Shown here: positions 53,969 to 64,000 of the stretch, one piece after another | Position numbering within the stretch: position 1 is the stretch's first letter | Layout of the letters: every line of letters starts with the position of its first letter | Origin: Anastatus disparis | Taxonomy: Eukaryota; Arthropoda; Insecta; Hymenoptera; Eupelmidae | Direction: 5' to 3' | NCBI GenBank assembly: GCA_017163975.1 | Contig: JAFFSR010000237.1 | Location: forward strand, 8,060,001 to 8,124,000 | Length of the DNA: 64,000 bases | Made by a program: the position numbers and the translations under genes | Notes under the pieces: generated by a model | Databases searched by the model: none | Seen by the model: only the letters and a program-made list of their open reading frames with translations | Told to the model about the DNA's origin: nothing

Positions 53969-56900
53969 ATGCCGTCCGATGCTAAAAAGAAGCAACAACA
54001 AAAGAAAAAGGAAGCTGCAAAAGCAAGACAATCCGGTAAGAAGCCAACTCAAAGTGGACAACGCAACGATGACAACAAAGAGGATAGCCCTGTTGGAGAC
54101 AGCAGTCAGCAAAACGGCACCAACGGCACTGTTCCACTTAGCGTTGAAGGTATTACTTTTTAACAGTGGGGAATCAGGTTTTTTTTTATTTTCCTTTTTT
54201 GTTATTTCGGGCTGTTGCTATTAATATCATTGGTTCATGCGTGATATTTTATATGAGACTGGAGTAGACCTTTTTTTAGTAATCATATTTTACTTTTTTT
54301 ATTTTTTGAAGTTTGAGATAAGAATTAATTTTATGCATTTAAATTTTCTCTGGTTTTTATTGAACCGATTAATCACTCAGCAAGTATTGTTTTGAAATTA
54401 CTTTAGAAGTTGACGTTGACTTTATCTTTAAAATTTTTAGTTATGATTTGAATTACAATGTAAACTGGGTTTATGTTTAATAAAATTTTATATGGTTTCA
54501 TTCAAACAAGGATTGTTACAATTTTAAATAATATATTATATAGTTTAAAAAATCAATATTGAAGAAACACAATTTGCTGTTGATTTTCCAATGATTAAAA
54601 ATTTACAGTTTTCTAAAAATATAAAATCAATAATACTAATGCAACTTATTTTACAATGCTACCTTTCAATAATGATTATGATTTTGAAAATTATTTTAAA
54701 ATAATCATGTTTTACAATAATATCTTACGAATAAATACATTTTTTTTCATTATTAAAGAAATGAGAAATTCTACTTCGAGTACCAGAGTTTACAGTTTTT
54801 CTCTATATTTTAATGTCAAGATTTTACTTTAATATACTTTTACACACAAGTGATTTCTTCCAGAAAAAGAGTCAATAATATTGATTGCAATGCTATACTT
54901 TCACTACTTTTTACAATCAATAAATTCTCAGTATAACAACAAAAACTATTAACCATAACTAATCTATTGAAACTTTCCTTTTTTTTTTACAGAGGCGCTA
55001 TGCGCTAAGCTAGAAGCGGACGCTCGTTTGAATGCGGAGGCTCGGGCTTGCACGGGTTCGTTGGCTTCGCACCCGCGTAGCCGTGACATTAAGATCTCGA
55101 ATTTCTCAGTGACGTTCCATGGATGTGAACTTATGCAAGACACAATGCTTGAACTTAATTGTGGAAGACGTTATGGTCTTTTAGGTCTCAATGGTTCCGG
55201 GAAATCAACTTTACTCTCGGTTCTTGGCAATCGTGAAGTGCCTATACCTGATGCTATTGATATTTTCCATCTGACTAGAGAAATGCCTGCTAGCACTAAA
55301 ACTGCTTTACAATGTGTTATGGAAGTTGACGAAGAGAGAGTGAGACTTGAAAAGTTGGCTGAGGAACTTGTAGATTGTCCTGAGGAAGATGCTCAAGTAA
55401 ATTTTTTCTCATTTTTCTAAATATATAAAAATAATATCAAATAAATTTGAAGTACTAAATTTGTGAAATTATTAAATTTTATTAACTAGCTTTTTGCATT
55501 TTATGATAAATCTGAACAAGGAAATAGCATTATAAACATTTTTAATTACTAACAGATATAGCTATTTTTTCAATCTATATAATGGTATTTTAAAAGTATC
55601 TACTGATATAAATCTCTCCATCAACAATATCAGAAATTATAAAATTATTTTCTCGTTATTTGATAAAAATATTATCAGAAATAAAAATAAGTTAAAAGTT
55701 TTTGTTGTCAAAATCATAGTTGATGTTGCTGTATTTTTGTAAAATAAAATAAAAATCTAATTTGATTATAATGTTAAGTATTAGTAATTTCTTTTTAGAA
55801 AAGAATTAAATAAATGATGAAAATGTTAATGCACTTTTACAATTAAATTTTTTTCCACTTAAAAAGATAAGATAAATATATTTGATAATGTAAACAATAA
55901 AAAAGAAATATTTTTATTGTTTAAAAAATAAACTTGAATTATCTTTGTATTTAATAATAAATTTATAAATTAAATTTTTTATATTAATGTTTTATCAATA
56001 ATTTATTGCTTTAGGAACAACTTATGGATGTTTATGAGAGGTTAGATGACATGTCAGCAGATACAGCTGAAGCACGAGCAGCTCACATTTTACATGGTCT
56101 TGGGTTTACAACAAAAATGCAAAACACACCCACCAGGGACTTTTCTGGAGGTTGGAGAATGCGTATTGCTCTTGCCAGGTACAGTGTAACTTGAAAGATT
56201 TATATAGTAATCGTATTCAATAGTAATTAATTGATTTTTTCTTTTGCAGAGCTTTGTATGTGAAACCGCATTTACTTTTACTTGATGAACCTACAAATCA
56301 TCTTGATCTTGATGCCTGTGTATGGTTGGAAGAAGAATTAAAAACATATAAAAGAATTCTAGTAATCATATCTCATTCGCAAGATTTCCTCAATGGTATC
56401 TGCACAAATATTATTCATCTTCATAAGAAACAATTAAAGTATTATACTGGTAACTACGATGCTTTCGTCAAAACAAGGTAAGTTTAATGATTTTAGAATT
56501 AGATGTTTTTGAATGAAAACATTGAACGAAATTTAATATATTTTTTATATCTAAATTTATTGGATTCTTAAAATTTTCATTAAATTTTTTTACAGAATGG
56601 AACTTTTGGAGAATCAGGCGAAACAGTATAATTGGGAACAAGATCAAATCGCTCACATGAAAAATTACATAGCCCGATTTGGTCACGGTTCCGCTAAATT
56701 GGCTCGCCAAGCTCAATCCAAAGAGAAAACGTTGGCGAAAATGGTTGCTCAAGGACTCACTGAAAAAGTAACAAGTGATAAAGTACTCAATTTCTATTTC
56801 CCATCATGTGGAACGATTCCTCCTCCCGTTATCATGGTACAAAACGTCAGTTTTCGATACACAGATGATGGACCTTGGATTTACAAAAATTTAGAATTTG

Positions 56901-57818
56901 GTATTGATTTAGATACTAGGTTAGCTCTTGTAGGGCCTAATGGAGCTGGCAAAAGTACACTTTTAAAACTTCTTTATGGTGATGTAAGTATTATAAGTTA
57001 ATATGAATTTCATTTTTTAGCCTTATAACTCCAAAAAAATAATTATGATTTTAATGTTATAGTTGGTGCCAAGTAGCGGTATGATAAGAAAAAACAGTCA
57101 TCTTCGAATTGGAAGGTATCACCAACATCTGCACGAACTTCTTGATTTAGACATGTCGCCATTAGATTATATGATGAAAGCTTTTCCAGATGTAAAAGAA
57201 CGTGAAGAAATGCGTAAAATCATTGGTCGTTATGGACTTACTGGTAGACAACAGGTATGTATTGTTAATTGTTCTAAACCTTTTGTAATTTTGAACATAT
57301 AAGAATAATTTTTTAATTTTTTAGATTTGTCCTATACGTCAGTTATCTGATGGACAACGGTGTCGTGTTGTGTTTGCGTGGCTGGCCTGGCAAGTTCCTC
57401 ATTTATTATTACTTGACGAACCTACGAATCACTTGGACATGGAAACAATTGACGCTTTAGCTGACGCTATTAATGAATTTGACGGTGGAATGGTACTAGT
57501 GTCTCACGATTTTAGACTGATTAATCAGGTAATTGATGTTATTATTGATGACTCTTATATTAATTGCTGATTCTTTTTATCAATAATAAAAAGTTTTGAT
57601 TAACGTGATTTTTCATTTTAAAGACTTATATTTTCAAAAATTAGCACTGTATTTCATGTTTTCTTTTAATTTAGGTGGCTGAAGAAATTTGGGTCTGTGA
57701 AAATGGAACTGTCACCAAGTGGCAGGGTAATATTCTTGACTACAAAGAGCATCTTAAAAGCAAAGTTATCAAGGATAATCAAAAGCGTCAGAAGGAAATT
57801 GGTGGTAGAGCAAAATAG
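53969..57818 (+). CDS. ABCF2: ATP-binding cassette subfamily F member 2
   Basis: Eight exons join in frame: 53969-54149, 54993-55396, 56015-56178, 56250-56477, 56596-56983, 57063-57254, 57325-57528 and 57675-57818 (TAG); 634 residues, near the family length. The N-terminus is Lys-rich ([16 protein letters not shown]). First ABC domain: Walker [10 protein letters not shown] (residue 125 on), signature FSGGW (about 238-242), Walker [13 protein letters not shown] (about 258). The linker has [20 protein letters not shown], typical of ABC-F. Second domain: Walker [10 protein letters not shown] (439 on), signature LSDGQ (526-530), Walker [13 protein letters not shown] (about 546), then [10 protein letters not shown]. 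The Asp in the second signature is shared with human ABCF2. There are no membrane domains, as in all ABC-F proteins, which are cytosolic ATPases linked to ribosome and translation functions. The start has an AATCAAG-ATG context. No defect is seen. Confidence 0.97.
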
Positions 57819-58102
57819 TTCAATTGACGATTTTCTAATTCTTGTGACAAAAAAATGTATATCCTTTTTACACATCTGAAGGATTGCCTCAAGATTTCAA
57901 AAGAAAAACTCAAATGGAAAATTTTAATAAACACTCGCTGCTGTGTAGCGATAAGCTGATTCCAACAATAGCTAATTTATTAAACTAATATAAATAATTA
58001 AGTGCGATCTACAAATGAGTGATTGCTGAATGTCGGTTAACTTTCACAATTAATTTTAGGCACGTGATAAAAAATTGGTATGATCCAATATGGATGTGAA
58101 AA

Positions 58103-58108
58103 AATAAA
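58103..58108 (+). terminator. poly(A) signal of ABCF2
   Basis: AATAAA about 285 bases after the stop codon, in an AT-rich 3' UTR. Confidence 0.6.
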
Positions 58109-58624
58109 GTGAAAAAAATTAATTGCAATAATTAAAATAGTTACAATTATTATTTAAAAAATTTTATATAATTAAATTTTGTCATTAAATATAATTGCAC
58201 GATCTTTATAATAAAATGCTGTGTCAGATGTATTACTGGTATAATACACATTGCAATTAGTTCAATGAAATACATAATTTTGATAGCATGGAAGACACCT
58301 TGAGATTCTTTAGAGTGTAATAAATTTAATACCATGTAAAATTTGTTCTATTACTTTTGAAATTTATTTACAAATTTATAAAAATTTTCTTAAATGTAAT
58401 GAGCAACTTAAAATTTTCTTCTATCCTAATGTATAAAGTGTCAAATTTCTTTTTTTTTTTTTTTTTAAATTTAAAAAAAATTATAATATTATAAAATAAC
58501 TTTGAGTGTTACGCAAAATACTGCTTACAAATTATGAAAAATATTTTTATTTCTTGAAAAGATTTTTACATTCGAATAGATGTTGGTATAGAACAAGCAG
58601 CTTTCCGAGTTAATATTGTGCTTC
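58109..58624. other. convergent spacer between ABCF2 and the TMEM98-like gene
   Basis: AT-rich, with a 16-base poly-T near 58450. Probably 3' UTR of the minus-strand gene at its right side. Nothing else seen. Confidence 0.5.
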
Positions 58625-59347
58625 TCAATATAAAAGAGAATCCATATCATTAAGAGTTTGATCAATAAAAGCAAGTTTTCTTGCCTGGCTTTTTGATAAA
58701 TTACTAGAGCCAAATATGTAACAGCTAAAACACATACTGCAATTCTTGCCTCCAACAATCTAGCATTTAGAGGAGGATACAAACTGCGCACAGCATCATT
58801 GACTCTTGATGATATGTGTAAATTAAATTTTTAAAATAAATATGTAAAATTTAATGTTAAAAGAATTAATAAATGAACACAATAAATTTGTAATTAATTA
58901 ATAAAGATTTCATACATATTTTAAAATTCTTAACTATTGAATATCTTGAAAACAAATGTTAATTAAAAATATTATTAGAAAAAATAGAGAAAAATAATTA
59001 CATCAACAATTTCCAAAGGCACAGTTGTATTGTTAATATTTTCAGCAATAGTTGCAAAACTAATTGTTAATAAATGGTAAGATCTTTCTTAAAATTACTA
59101 TAAGGTGGAGTAAGTTCTATCAAGGTGAAGTAAGTTGTATCATCTACCCATTTATATTTTAAAAGAATAAAATTTGTATTTAAAACTATTTTTATCAAAA
59201 ATATATTTAATAACAAGTTAATCATCTATGGTACCTCTCAGCTTCTACAAGCCATTTGTTATTCTTCCATGCATTTAAACTAAAATCAGCATCATCATCA
59301 TCTAACAAACTTGTTCTTACGTTTAGAGAATCCTTTTGATTCTTCAT
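58625..59347 (-). CDS. TMEM98-like protein, partial model with a frameshift in the last exon
   Basis: The last exon (about 58625-58816) encodes SSRVNDAVRSLYPPLNARLL, closely matching the TMEM98 segment with SPRVDDVVKSMYPPL. It runs on to CVLAVTYLALV. After that the frame must slip by one base to reach SKSQARKLAFIDQTLNDMD and TGA at 58625, which again fits the TMEM98 C-terminus (an IDQSL-type sequence); the unshifted frame reads on to nonsense. Upstream exons proposed: 59235-59347 (ATG, containing LLDDDDADFSLNAWKNNKWL) and 59002-59059 (ATIAENINNTTVPLEIVD), which join in frame. The junction of the 59002 exon to the last exon could not be resolved. The N-terminal membrane anchor expected of TMEM98 was not found, so the start is unsure. 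Family identity is from recognition only. Could be a gene with a sequence error or a decaying copy. Confidence 0.5.
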
Positions 59348-60386
59348 ACGTAAAATAATTATTTTTTTCTTAATCAATGTATATCTGTGTATGTAATCAA
59401 ACAGGAAATTTGTAATTTATATTAAAAAATAACTATCATGTATAATATAATTTTTAGAAAAATTTATAATTACTAATAAAAAAATGCGAATAAAAATTAA
59501 CTTAAAATTAATGAATGCCCCTAGATAACTGCATTAATTTACGACAAAAAGACTCATAAAATTTTCATTTTTTTATAAATAAATAAGCAACGTCAGTTAA
59601 TGTGCTCCAAGGAATACAACTTCAAGTATAGCAGTGCCGATGATTTTTAAATACTTGATATATGCTACAGCTGCGTTTGTTGCAACATTTGCCTCTGAGG
59701 GTTTATTCTGTAAATATATCTCACATATAAACTGCATTGACCAATCGCAGAGTACCTTTAGAGCTATCTCACTCGTGTGATGGTTACGGAATACGACAGC
59801 TGAAATTGCGGACACTCATAATTATGTATACTGACGCTTACCACCTGTTGCCTACATATGCTTTATTTCAAAAGTAATGAAATTAATAATACTATTGATT
59901 TTTTTTTAAGTTGAATTTTTTTATTGATCGTATTTGAATGGACATAGAAAAGTGTCAACTATTGAAAGAATTAACTTACTTGATCAATAAATTATTAATT
60001 TATTAGTAGTAAAAAATCCAAAGGTATTGATATGCGATTACCATTGAATTTCTATTAAAAATTTCTGCGTGATCATGAATAAAATTAAATGTTTATTGTC
60101 GGTAAATATATTCCTAAAAAAAGAAGAATTCATATATAGTATTATAGAACATCATCGAAAGGTGGAGTCACTAGAAGCTTCATCCCATTAAATAAAAGGG
60201 AAATTAAAAAATAATTGGTAGACCTATAATTTCTTCATATTAATATTAACACATTTACAAGATTTTTAATTTCCATTTTTTTAAAAAATAACATGTTGCA
60301 AATGTGATTTTATGCGTGAATTTTGATTTTTGTTTGATTTTAAGTTTGCATTTATATTTGCGTTCCTAAAAGCCATGAAAATATTC
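59348..60386. other. spacer with one unassigned minus-strand open frame
   Basis: The frame at 59597-59815 (minus) is open without an ATG. A TTTCAG acceptor lies inside its left part, and it encodes KPSEANVATNAAVAYIKYLK and a hydrophobic end. It may be a terminal exon of an unknown gene. The rest is AT-rich. Confidence 0.3.
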
Positions 60387-60625
60387 TTTTTTTACACAGG
60401 GCGCGTACAGTGGGTACTTTACTCCCTCCCAGCGAAAAGTAAGGTACCCACTGTACGCTGCCTGTGTAAAAAAATCGTATATTCTCCACGGGAGTAAATG
60501 AAAAATCCCTTAAATCGTATGTTTGTCACCCTCGCCTTCGGCTCGGGTGACATTTAACAAACGATTTAAGACATTTTTCGTTTTTACTCCCTAGGTGAAT
60601 AATATACTATTATGCATCTAGGGAG
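60387..60625. repeat. cluster of three adjacent hairpins
   Basis: Hairpin 1 (60387-60474): TTTTACACAGGGCGCGTACA pairs with TGTACGCTGCCTGTGTAAAA. Hairpin 2 (about 60478-60606): ATATTCTCCACGGGAGTAAA and TTTACTCCCTAGGTGAATAA form the ends, and CACCCTCGCCTTCGGCTCGGGTG-like sequence forms the tip. Hairpin 3 (60588-60624) overlaps the right end of hairpin 2: CTCCCTAGGTGAATAATA pairs with TATTATGCATCTAGGGAG. GC content is well above the flanks. No ORF. Confidence 0.8.
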
Positions 60626-60879
60626 AAAATGTATTGGTCGATACATAACTCGAGTAAATTTACACCCAAATCGAAGATAAAAATGGCAAACATGTGCTAT
60701 GAAGGTGACCATTTTATGAGTATATATTATTACAAATTTATTATAATATATTTTATTTGTATATAATATAAAAAAAAACATCCTCAACTGGTATTGGAAA
60801 TTTTCAAAGTATTTAAATTATCTTATATTTCAATAAACTAACTTAGTAAATGGTATGTTAGTATAATAAATAAGTTATT

Positions 60880-60920
60880 TTTATTTTATTAAACGTCGCT
60901 ATGTTTAAGCAATCATCAAG
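60880..60920 (-). repeat. possible SINE tail fragment
   Basis: ATTTTATTAAACGTCGCTAT resembles the tail side of the SINE family, then similarity stops. Confidence 0.35.
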
Positions 60921-63126
60921 AAATTAAATTCAAAAAGTAAAATAACTATTTAAGAAACTATCTTTTATTAATCAGTTTTGAAAGATAAATTTCATTAGAA
61001 ATAAAAAATTGTTAAAAATTTAATATTTCTTCTTATAATAGTTTATAACTTTGAGACAGTTTTTAATGAAAAAATCTACAGATTAAATAAGAATGGTTAA
61101 TAAAAATAGTGTCTGAATCTGTATACAAAGTTATAAAATTTACATCTTTGATCATACTGTGTAATAAAAAGTGAATCATTTCAATAGCTATTAATGATAA
61201 TAGTATCTTTGAAAAAGATTTTATACCCATAAAACACAAAAATAAATAAACATTATAAAATTAATTTTTTTATAATTTGATATCTTATATAAGTAAGTTT
61301 TTATTTATTGATACATAAATATTTATATATATAAACAAATATAAAAATGAATTAACGTCATAATATAAGATTATTAAGGAAAAGTTTAGCCAATGTAAGA
61401 TTATTAGTTTCATTAACCAAAATACTTACAAGTACACTAAAAATAAGGAGTAAAATTAGAAAAAGTCTGATGATACATTCATCTGAAAGATATTCAAAAC
61501 CAAATACATAAAATATGACATAAAAGCTGAAAAAAAAATTACATATATTAAAATTATTAGTACGTACACAGAATTCTTGATTATTGTTTTCATTTAATTA
61601 TATGATTTTTAAAAATGTTAAATTCGTTGCCTTATAGGAAATTCAATAAGCTCATATTAGAAAAACTTATATTGGAAATATTTTAAACTATAGTTATTTA
61701 AGTAGCGTCTTAAACAATTAATCGAAAAAAAAACTGGTACGAAAGGAAAATTATAATAAAATAATCTGAAACAGTTTATGATTTATTCTTCGAGGAAAAA
61801 ATATATTTGTTTTAACGATTCCTATAAGAATGAAAAGTTCATTTTAAATAATAAAAAAAACCAGAAAATTAAATAAATTTTTAGTCCTTGATTTGATTTT
61901 TGAGATTTCGCTGCGCAGTCTGGAGATTTGAATATGTCTCATAAATAAAAAAAATTCTCAAGTTTAACAATAATTTTCTAAGCTAAAAGAAATTTCAAAA
62001 GGAAATTTTTAAGAATGATCAAATAATGCTAATTTTTAACTAGAAGACAGTTTTATTGAAACCTTGCTCTTTTTTAAGTCCTTATTTTGCATAATGCTTG
62101 AAAATGTTTTCTTAAAAATTTTATTTTATCCAAATGTCTTATAGAATATGCTGATGATTCTCAAAAAATTTTTTTAAATAAGTTAACTACGTGTTTATTA
62201 GGCTATTTTGGATGTTTTAGTTTAAAAAAAAGCACGAGGAGCGTCTAATCTCTTATCATGCCGAATATGGATACGGCCTGCAACTGCATAAAATTTAAGC
62301 GAAAGTAAGCAGGAAAGGAAGTTAAGTGATGTAATTCATATAATTTAAATTCAACAAAATCACGTTCTTAACTAACATAATTTCTAAATCTAATAAAAGG
62401 CCTAAACCAATTTAATATATATGATATGAATAAATATTCTATGAACATACTTATCTTCGCTCACACGTCTAAAAGCTCGCAATACTTCCGCCTCGAATTC
62501 TATTTGCCTTGGTCAGTGCGGGGAACTTCACGTATTTTTTGAATATTATATTGTGCAAATTGGGTAAAAATTTAAAAAAATGCAAAAATAAAGATATTTT
62601 ATTTAATTTCTGTGATGTTTTCTGAGAGTGCATACGATCGGGTAAATAGCCTTATAACGAAGAGAAAAGGATTTTCCATATGATGCTTTTTGGCAAAGTG
62701 AGAAATAATACAAATGAAACAGAATAATTGATCTGCATTGAAAATCTTTTTTAATGAAAAATTACACGAAATCACTGTGAAAATAAAAATAAACAGCGAT
62801 GAAAGGAGAATGAAGAATTCACTGAAAAAATATTCGTTTTTCTTTTTAAATAAATTTTTAGAAGAATGTCTTCAATAATTAATAAAAAAATTAAAAAACT
62901 TATTCAACAAACATAAAGAATGATTAAAAACAAAACTATTATTCTATTGTAAATTAAAATTATTACATTATTAGAATTATTATATCTCTTTTGATAAAAA
63001 TTAATGAATTTAAACATGAATTTAGGTTGGAATATAAATAAAATTTTATTTTAATATTATAAATAATAATGATTAGTTTTACTGTCAGAAATAAAAGCAC
63101 CCATACTAAGCGAATCGCTGATTTTT
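60921..63126. other. AT-rich spacer around two minus-strand exons
   Basis: Apart from the exon pair listed separately, no gene or clear repeat was seen. Confidence 0.45.
61431..62507 (-). CDS. unrecognised membrane protein, two exons
   Basis: Two minus-strand exons, about 62451-62507 and 61431-61526, join in frame across a GTATGT donor and a TTTTTTTTTCAG acceptor. They encode EFEAEVLRAFRRVSED, then FYVIFYVFGFEYLSDEC and a strongly hydrophobic segment (RLFLILLL on), so at least one membrane helix. A second donor (GTAAGT) ends the lower exon. I could not find the first exon or the downstream continuation with confidence. A charged stretch before paired hydrophobic segments fits a small polytopic membrane protein. 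It may belong to the same transcription unit as the TMEM98-like exons, but the phases do not show it. Confidence 0.35.
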
Positions 63127-63322
63127 TTTATTTTATTTTATGTCGCTGTATTTATTTTATCATTGAGATGCTAATTAGCGACGGAAATCGTGAATGTGTA
63201 TTGTGAACTTCAGCACATGTGACGTACAGTGGCGCTTGTATCAATCGGCCGAGAGCGGGATTCGAACTCGGAACCGCGAGATTACGAATCTATCGCTCTA
63301 CCGAATGAGCCACCGACGACTT
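63127..63322 (-). repeat. tRNA-derived SINE
   Basis: Plus-strand reading: TTTATGTCGCTGTATTTATT, GCTAATTAGCGACGGAAATC, GACGTACAGTGGCGCTTGTA, then CCGAGAGCGGGATTCGAACT and CTCTACCGAATGAGCCACCG. Complete. The open frame starting inside it is a by-product. Confidence 0.85.
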
Positions 63323-64000
63323 CATTGGCAAGATTATATTCTTTGATAGGAACAAAAGAAAATAGTCATATTTCTTATACAAACTCTTGTTTGATAAGTG
63401 AGCAAATTTTTATTATATATTATTGTATATTAACATTTATCCATCGATGGATATTGATTATTATGATTACTTCAACTAGGTGTTAAAATTAATGATCCTG
63501 TTAATAAATAATCAGTATTTTAGTCCATACTTATATCTTTTAAATTTTTTAGTTTTCGTGTGTGTTTAGACACGTACAACAACTGACGGTAATATAAGTT
63601 TTACACTTTATTTGTAAAATTGATATTACAGCCAAAAGTAAAATTTAACGTTATTCCAATACAGCAATAAAGTACCTTCTAATCATAATTGATTTTGTAC
63701 CATAAATTATCATCAGTAAGAGACACACACTTTGACATTACATGTATATTTATTAATTACAAACAAGAAAAGTTACGTGACAAAATGAATTTAAAATATT
63801 TTTCATTTAAAGGTTCACCAAAAATTTTGAAAATTTATTTTAAACATTTAATTTGTATATTATTAAAATAATTTCAAGGTTTGAAATTTAGGTATACATG
63901 CTGTTTAAAATTATTTCTGTGTTCGAATTTTCAATTTAAATATCTTTTACTTATTTAGATTTGTAATGTATATTTAAATTTTATAAATTATTAAAATTTG
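63323..64000. other. AT-rich end of window
   Basis: No gene, repeat or signal seen. Confidence 0.5.

Noticed and set aside
63229..63486. 85-codon plus-strand frame
   Set aside because: Begins inside the antisense of a SINE and runs into AT-rich spacer.

Overview
The window is eukaryotic, very AT-rich nuclear DNA, most likely from an insect. The clues are spliced genes with GT..AG introns, a twist gene with the insect-type C-terminal WR/twist box, a brambleberry-like gene, and many short non-autonomous repeats. The strong AT bias and gene set would fit a parasitoid wasp or another hymenopteran, but that is an inference and not shown directly.

Layout. 1-2.1 kb (+): last five exons of a brambleberry-like nuclear-membrane gene, with a 190-bp inverted-repeat element in one intron. 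2.6-3.4 kb (-): three 3' exons of an unrecognised cysteine-containing protein, convergent with it. 3.4-35 kb: about 31 kb with no convincing gene, holding tRNA-derived SINE copies, several foldback or TA-flanked MITE-like elements, microsatellites, and many slightly GC-richer CT/GA-containing islands in AT-rich spacer. 35.0-36.7 kb (+): twist, complete in two coding exons, with a possible further 3' exon near 39.2-39.97 kb. 39.97-48.8 kb: mostly non-coding. 48.8-50.25 kb (-): a complete UBE2J2/Ubc6-type ER-anchored ubiquitin-conjugating enzyme in four coding exons. 53.4-58.1 kb (+): a complete ABCF2 gene in eight coding exons plus a 5' UTR intron; it is divergent from UBE2J2. 58.6-59.35 kb (-): a TMEM98-like gene with an apparent one-base frameshift in its last exon. 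60.39-60.63 kb: three adjacent hairpins. 61.4-62.5 kb (-): two exons of an unrecognised membrane protein. The rest is AT-rich spacer with one more SINE.

The genes do not form a pathway. UBE2J2 (ER-associated degradation), ABCF2 (cytosolic ABC-F ATPase), TMEM98-like and brambleberry-like are housekeeping or membrane genes around a developmental regulator. The long gene-free flanks of twist are typical of a developmental transcription factor and probably hold its enhancers. The strongest non-coding signal is at 21.46-25.16 kb, where four Rel/Dorsal-type sites lie among six copies of the octamer GCTGGTAC. I found no CRISPR, phage or operon-like system and nothing that amounts to a new biological system. 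The best leads are that motif cluster, the SINE family, the hairpin cluster at 60.4 kb, the twist 3' structure and the TMEM98 frameshift.
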